Shown here piece by piece: positions 1-11,800 of a DNA stretch of 64,000 nucleotides. Made by a program: the position numbers and the translations under genes. The notes beneath the pieces were generated by a model. It searched no databases. It was given only the letters and a program-made list of their open reading frames with translations, and was not told the origin of the DNA. How positions within the stretch are numbered: the first letter of the stretch is position 1; each line of letters begins with the position of its first letter. Origin of the DNA: Lepisosteus oculatus (Eukaryota; Chordata; Actinopteri; Semionotiformes; Lepisosteidae); the NCBI RefSeq assembly GCF_040954835.1, contig NC_090711.1, positions 9,183,501-9,247,500 of the forward strand, given 5' to 3'.

Positions 1-90
1 ATGCAGACTCCACACAGACAACACCCCAGTTATGGAATTGAACCCAGGAACCCAGTGCTGCGAGATAGCAAAGCTAACCACTGCACAGCT
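1..90 (-). repeat. tRNA-like SINE, 5' head (cut by window start)
   Basis: The reverse complement matches the head of the SINE family seen complete at 30,405-30,722: a tRNA-like B-box (GGTTCAATTCC), then CTGTGTGGAGTCTGCAT. The rest lies outside the window. Confidence 0.7.
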
Positions 91-1314
91 TCGAGGGAAC
101 ATTGCCCTGGGTGTGATTTTTTATAAATTTCAGAAACGGAGAAGCTGAGCATTGTTTAAGAATAAGGAAAGAAGGATGTTAAATACTACACTGAAAGAGA
201 ACAGTGTTTGGACCAATGATATTGAGAAAAAGGGGAACCTCTACATCTGCAGTGCACTTTCTACCTGTATGGCTTTTCTGTCCTATGTTATAATTCTCAT
301 TGGCATCTCAAATGCTTCTGGCACAACAGATCACCTTTCCTCTCCCTATAGTTGGAATTTCAGGCACAGATCAGGACTTGTTCTCTTTCTGCCTCTCTGA
401 CAGTTCTCTCATCTCCTTGCCCTCTCTCAGTAGTATGAGCCCTTTTTCCCCTCTCTCTATACCTGCTCGCTGGGTTTTCTTTTCCTCACATGGCTTCCCT
501 TAATGCTTCTAGGCAGATGACATTCTGATCATGCAGAACTAACTGCTACAAGCTGTCTCTTCCTGGATACACTCCTCACCTCGGGCAGTCTTATTCCTGC
601 TGGACGCCTCCCTCTGCCCCATCCCAGGCTCTCTGTTTCTCTCGGCTCTATGGCTCTCTTTGTGTCTGCAAACAGTTTGTAACTTTGATCTCTTCCTTTC
701 CTCCCGTCAGCTGCTCTTTTTCCTCCAGCACAAACCCGTCGCCCTTTCCTCAACAAGATCTGTCTGTATAACAGCCAGCAGGCCTCTGGCCCAGGTTCTT
801 GTTCTCTCTGGGCTGGACAACAGGTGCACGTCCCTGGACGTCTTCCCTGTATCAGCAGCCTCCACTCTCCAGTTCATCTAAAGCTGAGCAGCTATCTCAG
901 TGTTTTGCTCTTCTTCGGGTCTCCATTGCTACTTTAATTCGAAAGCCATTTCCCGCTACCCACACGTTCAGCTTTTTGTCCTTAGAGCTTTTTTTTTTTC
1001 CACTTTGGCCCCAAATATACATCACCCCTCGTCTCTCTTCAGATCCCCTCTTTCGCTCTCTGCTCATGTTCCAATCGCTCAGTTGTCCCTCCTCTTCGCT
1101 CGCCAGTTCCTTCACACCACCTATGCTCAAAGCTCGAACCTTTAGATCCTGTAATCCTTTCCTGTGCAGCTGTATCTTGTTTCACATTACATTTCATGTC
1201 ACAAGTTATTATGTGTATAGTATAAAATGTTTATCCTGAATTCTGCGCATGATGCCTACTTAAACAGTTAGGAAGTGTTCTGAAAATCCGTCTCAATGGA
1301 GAAAGGTGTTACCA

Positions 1315-1315
1315 A

Positions 1316-1358
<43 letters not shown>

Positions 1359-1359
1359 G
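1315..1359 (+). repeat. (TAA)n microsatellite
   Basis: About 14-15 uninterrupted TAA units. Confidence 0.95.
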
Positions 1360-2091
1360 TACTTATTTTGTAAGAATTCTGAAGACATTTTCACTCTTCA
1401 TGGAAACGGTAAGCCAGGAAAGAGGTGCAGACTCCCTTGTGAGGAAGAACCAAAATAAGATTTGTGTTCCGCAACAAGGAACAGCGCGCCCACACTGTCT
1501 GGCTCTGACAGGCTGCTGCTGAGCTCTCTGGGAAGAGTACAGCTGAGCCGTGGGTTGATAATGTGCTGGAGATGGATTTTTTTTAAACGTTATTCACAAA
1601 CGAAAGATACACAAGCACTGAAAACAGAGGAAGATGAGAAAAGCCCACCTCATTCAGCTCAAAGGTGAAGCGAAAAAAAATCAGACATGTCTGAAGAAAA
1701 ACAAAGAGGTGGATAAAAGAGTGACCTCTTCAGGCATAAGCAGGCCTAGAAGCCTAAAGTCGTGGTCAAGCTGCTATTATCTTGACCTTTACCTTTAGTC
1801 CACACTGCAGCAAAGTCCTACATGTGCCAGGAAAAGTCAGACAGAGAAGTCGTGCCACAATATTCCCTCACTGTGCACTGACAGCATTGCAGAGTCATTT
1901 CATTGAACTCTCTCCAAACACATGGGCAGGACGACTGCAGTGAGCAGATCCCAGAATTCACATATTGTCTCAAGTCTAGGGGATGACCATACCACCATCT
2001 ACAAACAGGGCCAACCATGAGATCCCCTCTACTAATTCAACCTGTTCTGTGAGAAAACAGTGGAGAAAGTATACATTCCGTTAACACATAT

Positions 2092-2655
2092 AAAAATAAT
2101 AATAATAATAATTGTTTACACTTGTATAGCACTTTTCTGGACACTCCACTCAAAGAGCTTTACAGGTAATGGGGACTCCCCTCCACCACCACCAATGTGC
2201 ATCATCCACCTGATTGATGCGACAGCAGCCATAGTGCACCAGTACACTCACCACACATCAGCTATCAGTGGGGAGGAGAGCAGAGTAATGAAGCCAATTC
2301 ATAGATGGGGATTATTAGGAGGCCATGATTGATAAAGGCCAATGGGAAATTTAGCCAGGATGCCAGGGTTACACTCCTGCTCTTTTCGAGAAATGCCCTG
2401 GGATTTTTAATGACCACAGAGGGTCAGGACCTCGGTTTTATGTCTCATCCAAAGGATGGCGCCTGTTTCCAGTATAGTGTCCTCATCACTATACTGGGGC
2501 ATTAGGACCCACATGGACCACAGGGTGAGCACCCCCTGCTGGCCCCACTAACACCTCTTCCAGCAGCAACCTTAGTTTTTCCCAGGAGGTCTCTCATCCA
2601 GGTACTGACCAGGCTCACACCTGCTGAGCTTCAGTGGGTTGCCAGATGTACAGAT
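2092..2655 (-). repeat. 5S rRNA-derived SINE (SINE3-like), full length
   Basis: Read on the minus strand, bases 2,632-2,581 match the second half of vertebrate 5S rRNA, including the internal promoter: GAAGCTCAGCAGG, GCCTGGTCAGTACCTGGAT and GAGACCTCCTGGG. A body of about 450 bp follows and ends in an ATT-repeat tail (plus-strand AAT repeat at 2,094-2,113). This is the plan of SINE3-type elements. Two further copies lie in this window. Confidence 0.8.
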
Positions 2656-4499
2656 GATATCTGGAAATGTACTTAAACTACTAGACCCACATACCCAAGA
2701 TATTAAGACAAGTAGATAGGCTGATATAGGAAAGAACCACTTTACAGCTTTGGGTGGGACTCAAGAGCAGAGGTTGCAATAAACTCTGAGAATGAATATT
2801 CATTAGCTTTTGTCCAATCTAAATTCTACTCAGATGGATAGGATAGCAGTCCTGTAACTTCTCATCCTACCGTCCTGTGTTTATAGAGTCAAAGCTAGCA
2901 GCTCCGGACAGCAATTTCACAGTTAATTAGGGCTCATCAGCATGACGTGGCAAACTCTGACAAGTGACTAATGTAAATCGTCTATAGCACTGTGATTTCA
3001 TGAAGACCTAATTAATATTCATAGGCATAATACTGTAGCTAGAGTCCTAGTCTCACTTTCAATGAGCAGTCAGACTAGCTTTTTAAATATTTAACTAAAG
3101 AGGGATTATTGACAATTTAGTCTGTAGGCTGGATGTAATTGACTGCGCCCGTGGTTCGTAACTATGAAAAGACGCATGGGGAGCAAAGCTCACAGAACCC
3201 CTAGTGATGGTCCCCAGTGACTCACTCTCTCTCAGGGTGAGATTGGATTTCATGATGAACAGATGGAAGCAGGGCATCTGCCTCAGCTTTGTCCGCCCTG
3301 TTAAATGTCAGAAGACATCCAGGCCGGGCTTAGCAAAGCTCACACAAGTGTGAATAGTGGTGGCTCTCATTGCCTATTTGAACATTATTGAAAGACTAAG
3401 GTCGGAATGCTAAGGGTCACACAGGCTCCTGCTACAGGGCTTGGTGGATAACTGAGGGGAGTGGAAGGTGTTTGTATGAGGGTGGAACCACACAGAGAGG
3501 TTTGAGCAGGAAAAGCAGACCTCTTGTTACATCAGTGTACAATGTAGCATGTACAAAAGCTTGAAAAATTAAGAACAGTAATATATGAAACAGGCTTAAT
3601 AGAACTTTATGAAAGAGGTCCAAAAAACAATAGTCATTTCTTTTCTTGCTGGGTGATTTTGCAGTTCTTAAAGGAAATGCTGCTAATGCCCATGAATTCT
3701 GGATGATTTGCTGTCTGCTACCTTTGCTCACATACCTAACAAGAAGGTGGTGTTCATTATTTCAGCTCTCACTTTTGTCCTCTGAAACCCTACAACGGCT
3801 TTAAATTGATGACTTACTATCTGATTTGATAAAAATATAGTTAATATATAAAGCCAACAAAACTAAGAAAAAGACTAAGGAGAAATGTCCCCTTCCAATT
3901 ATAATCTAGATTTCCTTTATCTTCGAAATTTAACTTTGCTGCAGCACCGTTTAAGTAGAAATTCAGTCAGTACTGCATTCATGCTGATAATATGCAATCT
4001 AAGACGGATATCCTTCGTTTACAAAGTGACAAAGCTTTTTCAGCTCTCTCTCTCTCTACCGTATTTGCCAGATATATAACTTGTGCCCGAAGAGCAGCAG
4101 TACATCCAAGGCAAACACCTCACAATTACAAGTCTATACAACAATATTTCATAACGTAAATCGTTTGCTAAAGTCTTAGCATAACCCACCAGTGCACACC
4201 GCGATCTGCTCTGCAGCGTGATTCCAGTAGCTTCTTATTCGGGGCGCACTAAACAGTCCTGACTCTAGACTAGAACACTGAATAGGGCAGCACACTGTAA
4301 TGCATATACTGTATATTTTCAATACACTACAATTGGTACAGATACTAGCCCGGTTATTGTCTCTGCAAGTAAACCACACACACACAAAAAAAACAAGAAA
4401 ATACTGCTTGAGCAGCACCTGCAACGAAAAGGCAGGTTAGAAAGCATTCACTGAGAGACATCAGATAACAGGCTCCTTCACATCTTCCAGCAGGTGAAA

Positions 4500-5250
4500 C
4501 AAATACAGTACGTCACTCTCCTCCCCGACCACAGATCACAAACAGCTTTCTCGTCACAAGCAATGAAAAAGACACGTCTTCCGTTTTCACAATTTCCCAA
4601 ATTTCAACTGCAGAACTAGCAGCAATAAATCACTCACTTTTTATTTGTTTGGTTTTTTTTTAGTTGCCCTTTTTGCGGCGCCTCCTCAAGTATATATTTT
4701 TTCTTGCAGAAACCTGTAGTTAATGACTCCCTTGCCCCGCAGTCAGTCGGACTCCCCGACAGAAGTAAAATAAGATGACGCCCTGCAGGGTGCAACGCCG
4801 ACAAAAGATGAAAAGCTCCTGTTTCCAATATGAGACGTGGAGATGGAGAAATCTAACGGACGACAACAGTGGAGAAGCCTGAATGAAAATGAAATTGCTT
4901 TCTGCATCCCAGACACTGACCCCCCCCATCACCGCCGCTTAAAGCACAGTCAGCAGATCGAGGACCACAATAGCTCACTCAAGCAGATCCGTACATTCTT
5001 ACCTCAACAAACAGTACTGCCGTAACTCCTCCGCTCCCTTGCAGCTTCAGTCCAATCTCACGTGTGTTTCTCGGAACTAAAAAGCCGTGTAAAATGCGTG
5101 CGCCAGCAGAGATGCAATGAGGTTTTCACAGTGGCATCCAGGACGCAAGTGCTGGTCCCATCGTAAAGACAGGGAGAACGCGACATACAGTAAAAGTCTA
5201 ATCACCCCGGGTTACCAAAGTCTGACGTTCCTTTTAATACTATACAGTAC
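4500..5250 (-). promoter_or_regulatory. candidate alternative first exon/promoter of PHACTR3
   Basis: This patch has more CpG dinucleotides than its surroundings. On the minus strand it contains a strong splice donor, TTGAG followed by GTAAGAAT, with the exon ending at 5,003. The upstream sequence has no useful open frame, so it would be a non-coding first exon. PHACTR3 is known to use several first exons in mammals. The link to PHACTR3 is inference. Confidence 0.25.
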
Positions 5251-8200
5251 GTCTGTACTAATCTCAATATCACCGTGTCACAGGAAGCAAGAATAATAGA
5301 AAGCTTAACTGTGATGCAATGGTTAGATTCCCCTTCTTTTAGAAGCTTCGCCTCTTCAAAAACATTTGAAATGAATCAATGAATATTAGGAGGATGACAC
5401 TGGTGCGGTATCTGCAGTGTGATCTGTAATGGTATTCATATTCACTGTGAGTGTACACACTGTGGCTAAATTTATTGTCTGGCAGTGCAGGGTTACTGAT
5501 ATTGCCTCAGTGGAATCTCACTAGGTAACGTAAAAGCAGCTCTTGGTTGCAATGCTGTTGCTCTGCTTGCAAAGCCGACATGTCCATGTTGCAGTTGTTC
5601 ATCTTTGATATACTGTATTCTGTGCGGCACCACAGTAACTTCTGAATAAACATGTCTCTATCCCTGATCAGCTCCTCAATGCAGTAAAGCACACTCAGAC
5701 TCATATAACACCAGATGTTTAACTATTAAAATCTACAGTTTGAAGCCCAGAGAATATTCAGTACACATCTGGGTCAAAAACCCCTCAGTAGAATTGTAAT
5801 TATTTGGCCATTAAAATGGTACATAACCTATACAGTACTGCTATTAGTTATCTGTCATTAGTCACTTTTATACACAAATAAATTACCTCTGCCTCTTGGG
5901 GCTATTCAAAAGGAGGCATAGACCTCAGTATTTTTGTTATCATGTTATTGAACTTCAACACAGTCTGAATCTGATTAAATATTTTATATGTTGGAAAGCT
6001 ACTGTACATTACACTCTCTGGCATACCATCTTCGTTCTCTACCCTCAGTATACAACCCCCCATTAACCATGATAATAATGGCTTTGCACCAATAATTCAC
6101 TCAGGGAGATTCTATTCAAATATAGCACAAATAATATCTTCAACATGGCGCCTCAACCCCCCCCCCAACTCACCCCATGACAATCGACCCTTTCAATGAC
6201 TCCGAGTAAAACTGCTGGTCTGTTTTTATCCAGAACAAGGACCACTGTCACTCCTCGTGTGTGTGGAGCTTGCTTGCTGCTGCTGTTAGTCACTAATAGC
6301 CATTAATGTGCCAGAAAAATAGCTTCTGGGGCCGATGGCTCCTGAGGAATAATCTGTGAAGGATTATGGTGAGAATGATAACTAGTGAAAGTCTGTGGCA
6401 TTGGAAAGCTTAAGGATTCCCTTGTAACAGCATTAAGAGATACAGCTTCCAGCCTGCTTTCTCTCACACTGTTCTGAGCTATCAGTGTTAGCCCCTAACG
6501 TGACCGTGGAGAAAGAAATTGCCCGGATTAGTAACTGCTACCTGAGGCAAGAGACAAGGGGCATGATTGCTTTGCAGTTTTTAGCTTCTAATAAATGCCT
6601 TTGAGAAAAAAAACTATTATCAGGGCTCGGCAGGGAGGGTATTTTGATCTATAAAACTGTATCAAATAGCAATGAGAGAGGGCAAGGGAAAACCTTTCTT
6701 TTTTTAGTCTTTCAAAACTCATGTCTCACACAGCCTTACCAGATGAAGTTGCTGTAGACTCTTTTTTAAGATCTGTTTTTAGAGTAAAACGTAAAAAAAA
6801 GTTTATTCAGCGCTTCGAAGCTGACCGTCCACATGGCACCACTGAAAGAGGGTGACCTCTAGGGCTTCCTGTTCATTCTGTCATAGCAGGTTGAACGAGC
6901 CCTCTGACACACGTTAAGAATACATCTTGTCCTCCCCAAACTGACCCTGCACAAGAACTGGAAGGCTGGATGCAAACCACTGACAGTGCACCAGGCTGCG
7001 AAGACTGGGCATCACCGCCTCAAAGAATACTGTATCATGCAGGCTCCACCATGCTGGTGCTACGCCCAGAGCTGAAGAGCCTATGTCTGCCCCCTGCTGG
7101 CTTAAAAGGTTACTCCATAAGGACAAATGTCAGGGGGGCCCTGCGGGAGGGATATTAAGGTTGGGAAGTAGCTCTGTCTCGGCCAGTCTGGTGCAATGAG
7201 CAGCTCTGATCCTCGATGATCCCTCTCCATCTGATAAGATGGGTAGACCTGCCGGCAACTGGAGCTTTCACTCCCTGCTGCAGGGTGCCAGGACAGCAGG
7301 GCGGAGGTGATCCCTCAAGACTCCCACCACAGCCTGTCGCCTTCCATGAGCAGAAGGCGGACATCTGTCCTCAGGGCTCCCCGGCACTGTTGATGCTCAG
7401 AGAGGAAAAAAAAAAGACATTTGCGGGCTTGGGTTGTCAGGTGCTCCTGACAGAAGTTCTTACTAGCGTCAGGAGGTGAGGCAAGGGGACCACTGGGCAG
7501 CGCCAACAGTGGGCCAAGGAGACAGGAGTGGAGAGCTGGGGAAATGATCAGTGCTGCCTGGATGGGACATGGCAATATTTTGTATTAAAGGGTCATTGTG
7601 CTTGAGAGGCTTTCTTTCATTGCAGCAAGGCCACAGACAGCAGCTTGATTATTTATTATGATCTCTATATCAAAAGCTAGTGAGTCATCAAGCCTTGGTT
7701 AGTCACCGAGGCACCGATGATCACAGCCTTATCAGCATTCAGAACCCAGCTACCATGATCACTTCATAAATTAATAGGCTCATAATCCCTTGAAAAACAG
7801 TTGTTCCCTAATATTACCCTCACAGTAGAAGTGGAGGTGGGGTCAGCATAAACTAGAGGTAGAATGGTACTCAAGCAAATGTTGTAATTACTTTTTTTCC
7901 TGTGTCAGCACACTGAAAAAAATACTCTTGAGTTTCAAGTGGATGAATTTATTTAATCCAGTTTCACAAAAACAGAGGTTGAATACCCTGTCTAGATATG
8001 TACTATTAACAACACAGCAGTACTTTTAAAAAATGGGAAAATAATGTTTTAAGTGCTTTAATATAATAATAGGAATATTTTTTATGATTCTAGTGTGGAG
8101 TACATTTTTTTATCATACTTCTATTAGCATGCGGTTATAGGACCTAGTGGGATCAGGTGGGTGCGTTCTCATGTGAAATTTCTGTTATTCCACTCTAAAT

Positions 8201-8334
8201 TTATTTAGGTCAATGCATAAAAGATTTATAAAACATACATTATCATGGCTCACTCCCACCAAGGCCTGGAGGATAAGATGAGTCCACTGCAGAGTTACTG
8301 GGCAAGAGTCTTCCTCTGCCTCCAGTAAAGACTC

Positions 8335-8800
8335 ATGCAAAGACCTGAACACAGACACAGACCCACAAACACACACGGAATGACAGAGCTACAGAAACAC
8401 TTACAGTACATGGAGCCACAGACACTAACACAAACACAGACCCACAAATCAGTGCTAACACAGGCCCACAGACACACACACTGGCACTGCCTCATAAACA
8501 CACACACACACGCACGCACGCACTGGCGCAGCCTCACAAACACACACACACTGGCACTGCACCTCAAACACACCCTGGCACGACCCCATAACCACACTGA
8601 CACTAGCACTGTCTTACAAACACACTGGCACAGCCCCATAAATATGCTCATTGACACAGCCACACACACATGCTGACATACTCAGACTCTGATACATATA
8701 TCCATATTAATTCAACACATAGGCCAACACATGCTAACACATATACATTAACCAATACAGACAAAACAAATGTACTGACACACATACATAAAAACACATA
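8335..8800 (+). repeat. CA-rich imperfect minisatellite
   Basis: Irregular units of the type CTGGCACAGCCCCATAAACA alternate with CACACA runs. Open frames on both strands here are products of the repeat. Confidence 0.85.
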
Positions 8801-11800
8801 CAGCATTTAGGTAGAGAAGCTTTGTGTCTCTGCCAGGCAGTTTAGCCAGATGGCAGACAGATTTCTCTTTATTTCACTCTCTCGCACATAAAAACCCTCA
8901 CTATGTACAGTACCATGCACTTACACACACTGTTGGCTATTACAAATTAAGCTCACAAAATAAGAAGAACAGAGGGTTTCTCTCAAGCAGAAACAAACAC
9001 AGGCTGACACAGCTAATAAACCGCCCGATGATACACACAAACAGTTAAGAAAATAAAAGCAGCTGGACTGGGTGACAGGGAACTCAACTGAATGTAGTAA
9101 GAAATGGCCATTAGAGTGAATAAGAGATGAAGTTCGCCTTAGGGAGTCCTGACTCTTATCAAGACACTGCCCATTCTTCTGAAGAAGATAATGCTCTTTA
9201 ATGAATGCAAACTGGAATGTTATTTTTCTCCACAATAATGTATATGTTACACTCTGTTATGCATGGCAGGACTAGTTTAAAGTAATCCATGTCCCAGGTC
9301 AGAGCTAATACAGTTCTCTGAGGAGCTGTCCTTGGTGCTGAATGAGACTGGATTATTCACATCACATCAGGATCACTTTAGCAAATACAATAGCAATAAT
9401 ACATTTTGTCAGTCACTGTAAATGTCACCCATTAGTGATGCATTGTTGTTCAATACCATAATGTCATAAATCTGTATAGTTCTGTGCCCGATTCCTAACT
9501 TACTAACTTGTAATGTATTCTCTGTTTCTTAGTATAATTCTCCAATCACTGTTCTTTCAAGCCGATCCTGACAAGATGGTAGTCCTCCTGTTCTTTACCC
9601 TGAAGCAGTCTGTTGCTTCTCTGTCCCTGGCTTAGAATCCCACTGACAAATGCTACAGCGTTTCCTTCTTCCCAGAAGCTGAACAAGGGAATCAGATTGC
9701 AGGAAAAGTGACATCACGAGCTGCCTACAATTCAGACATCACCTCACGTACTGTACCATACTTGGGACACTATTCGATTTAGCCCTACCAAAATACTCCA
9801 GACCAGATTTTCACCACAACCAATTCAATATGCATATTAAGTCTGCTCTGCTGAGTTGGGATTCTGCATGGTTTTTCATAGCCTAATTTCACTGTGTACT
9901 TTACTTGCAGTGTATTTAGAAGACCATGTCAACACATTTCACTTCCTGGTGCCATATATGTGTCACATTTCCTAACAGAAACACTAATTAGACAAGAAGC
10001 TTTGGAAGAGAATTAATGTATAGTACGCAGAAAATGTAATGGTGCTGTATTTTGTGTTTGTAGAAATGAGCAGTATTTTGCTGTGCAAAATTAAAACTAA
10101 TGTTCAGCTGTGTACCACTGATCAAACAAATTTTCCACATTTCTGAAACCACTGCCATTATTTCTGGGGATATTTCTGCAGTAGTGACAAGTTTCTTTCT
10201 TGCAAGGCAAATCTGTTGTTCATCTGTCCAGTCATTTAGAAGCCTCATGAAAGGACAAGCAAGTTATTTTTGTCCTGTGGAACACTGAACACATTTTCGT
10301 CTTAACATGTTTGGTCTGAAGCTACAGTAACTAAACTGTTTTTGCATACTTCTCACCACATGTGGCTTTTGGTAACTATAAAAACTGGTCGGCAATGTTC
10401 ACATTCAAAACCAAAAATATTGTTCCACAAATATTGCAGTCTGATTTGTTGACAAGCTGAGGATTTTTTCACTTTCCTTCCTCTCAGACAGTAAACGTGA
10501 GCCGTGCCTTCTGTCCTCCAGAACTCTTCTCTCCTTCTCTGCTCTCCTTTGTTCTCCCCCAGTCTCCTCCCCCTCCCTCCTCTCCACATCCTAGACCACC
10601 ACCCTTTTCTGTCTCTCTCATCCTGCTGGGATTGACCAGCACTTACACAAAGCTTTTGTGTAGCATTCAGCATGCTGTCTTCCTACTGTAGATCCTGGGC
10701 CCCACTTCTCTGTTCATGAGTGTATCAGAGCCATTCTAGAGCCATTGCGAAACAAAAGCAAAATCAAAGCATCCCAAAGCACCAAGATCTTTCATTTTGT
10801 AACTAATGAGTGCGCAGGTGACCTTGATCATTTGCTGCAAGGTATTCTGTCCCCAGCTAGGCGTCTTGGTAAATATTGTGCAGCACAGAAACAAGCCAGT
10901 CATCCATTGATAGAGGCAGCTCTTATTTCACCTTGTACTTCTTTTCCAGTTCCCATCTTTCCTTCTCTCCATCTGGTACAGTACCCTGTCTCCTCTCTCA
11001 GCCTGCATCTCTCACTCTCGCCACATGGCTCACACACTTTGCAGATCAAGGAAGCTGTTCCGTACTGTAACAGGACTGTATACGGCAGAGAGCCTGAGGT
11101 CATATCATGAGGGGAGGACTCTTTTAAATCTATCAGCAGGCCAGCTTCAAAGTAGTCTTTCATATTCATTAAATAACCTTTTAAAATATTATTCCAGTCA
11201 TCTATCCAAACTGGGCACATGGCTTCTTGATCAGACATCTTATTCATGAAATATCATGACCCGGCTTTATTAATGATAGTTAATAATGTCTTGCATTTGT
11301 ATATAGTGCTTTCACCCCACTGATTATTATGTCTTTTTTCGTCGTTTTTAGTATTTGCCGTCCTTATTCCCTACTGTATTAAAAAATAGGCTTCAACACA
11401 GATCCAAATAATAATAAAAATAATAATAATAAGAGCTCTCCAGAGTAGTTTACAGCCCTTAGGCCCTTTTTATTTAATTATTAATGAATGGCCAGTCTTA
11501 AAAGGGATCGATCCATCTTCCTTGTTACATCTCTCCCACAAGCCAGCCTCAGAGGCACTTCATCTAATCACAGCCAATACATCACTGACACGGCGCTCCT
11601 GAACGGACTGCAGGCTGGCACTTCTCATTGTTCCTGGGAGCAGGTAGGCAGGGAAGGGGAGTGAGAGGCTGGGAAGGGTTTCGGAAGACAGGCCAACATT
11701 TCCAGGCTCTTCCCCCTTCCTTCCCCTGCTGCTCGTCCTTCGTTGTGCCTCGCCTGAGCTGCCGGAGCTGCTCCGCACACTGGCGCTGCTGTCTCGGGCA

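Noticed and set aside
2580-2640. A 5S rRNA gene on the minus strand
   Set aside because: Only the promoter half of 5S is present, with substitutions, and it is fused to a repeat body seen in other copies, so it is a SINE head.
8295-8676. Overlapping open frames of 113-124 codons on both strands
   Set aside because: They are translations of the CA-rich minisatellite (Thr/His and Cys/Val runs), with no domain.
10353-11247. Open frames of 106-121 codons
   Set aside because: Low-complexity CT/GA-rich sequence, no family resemblance and no coherent splice signals.
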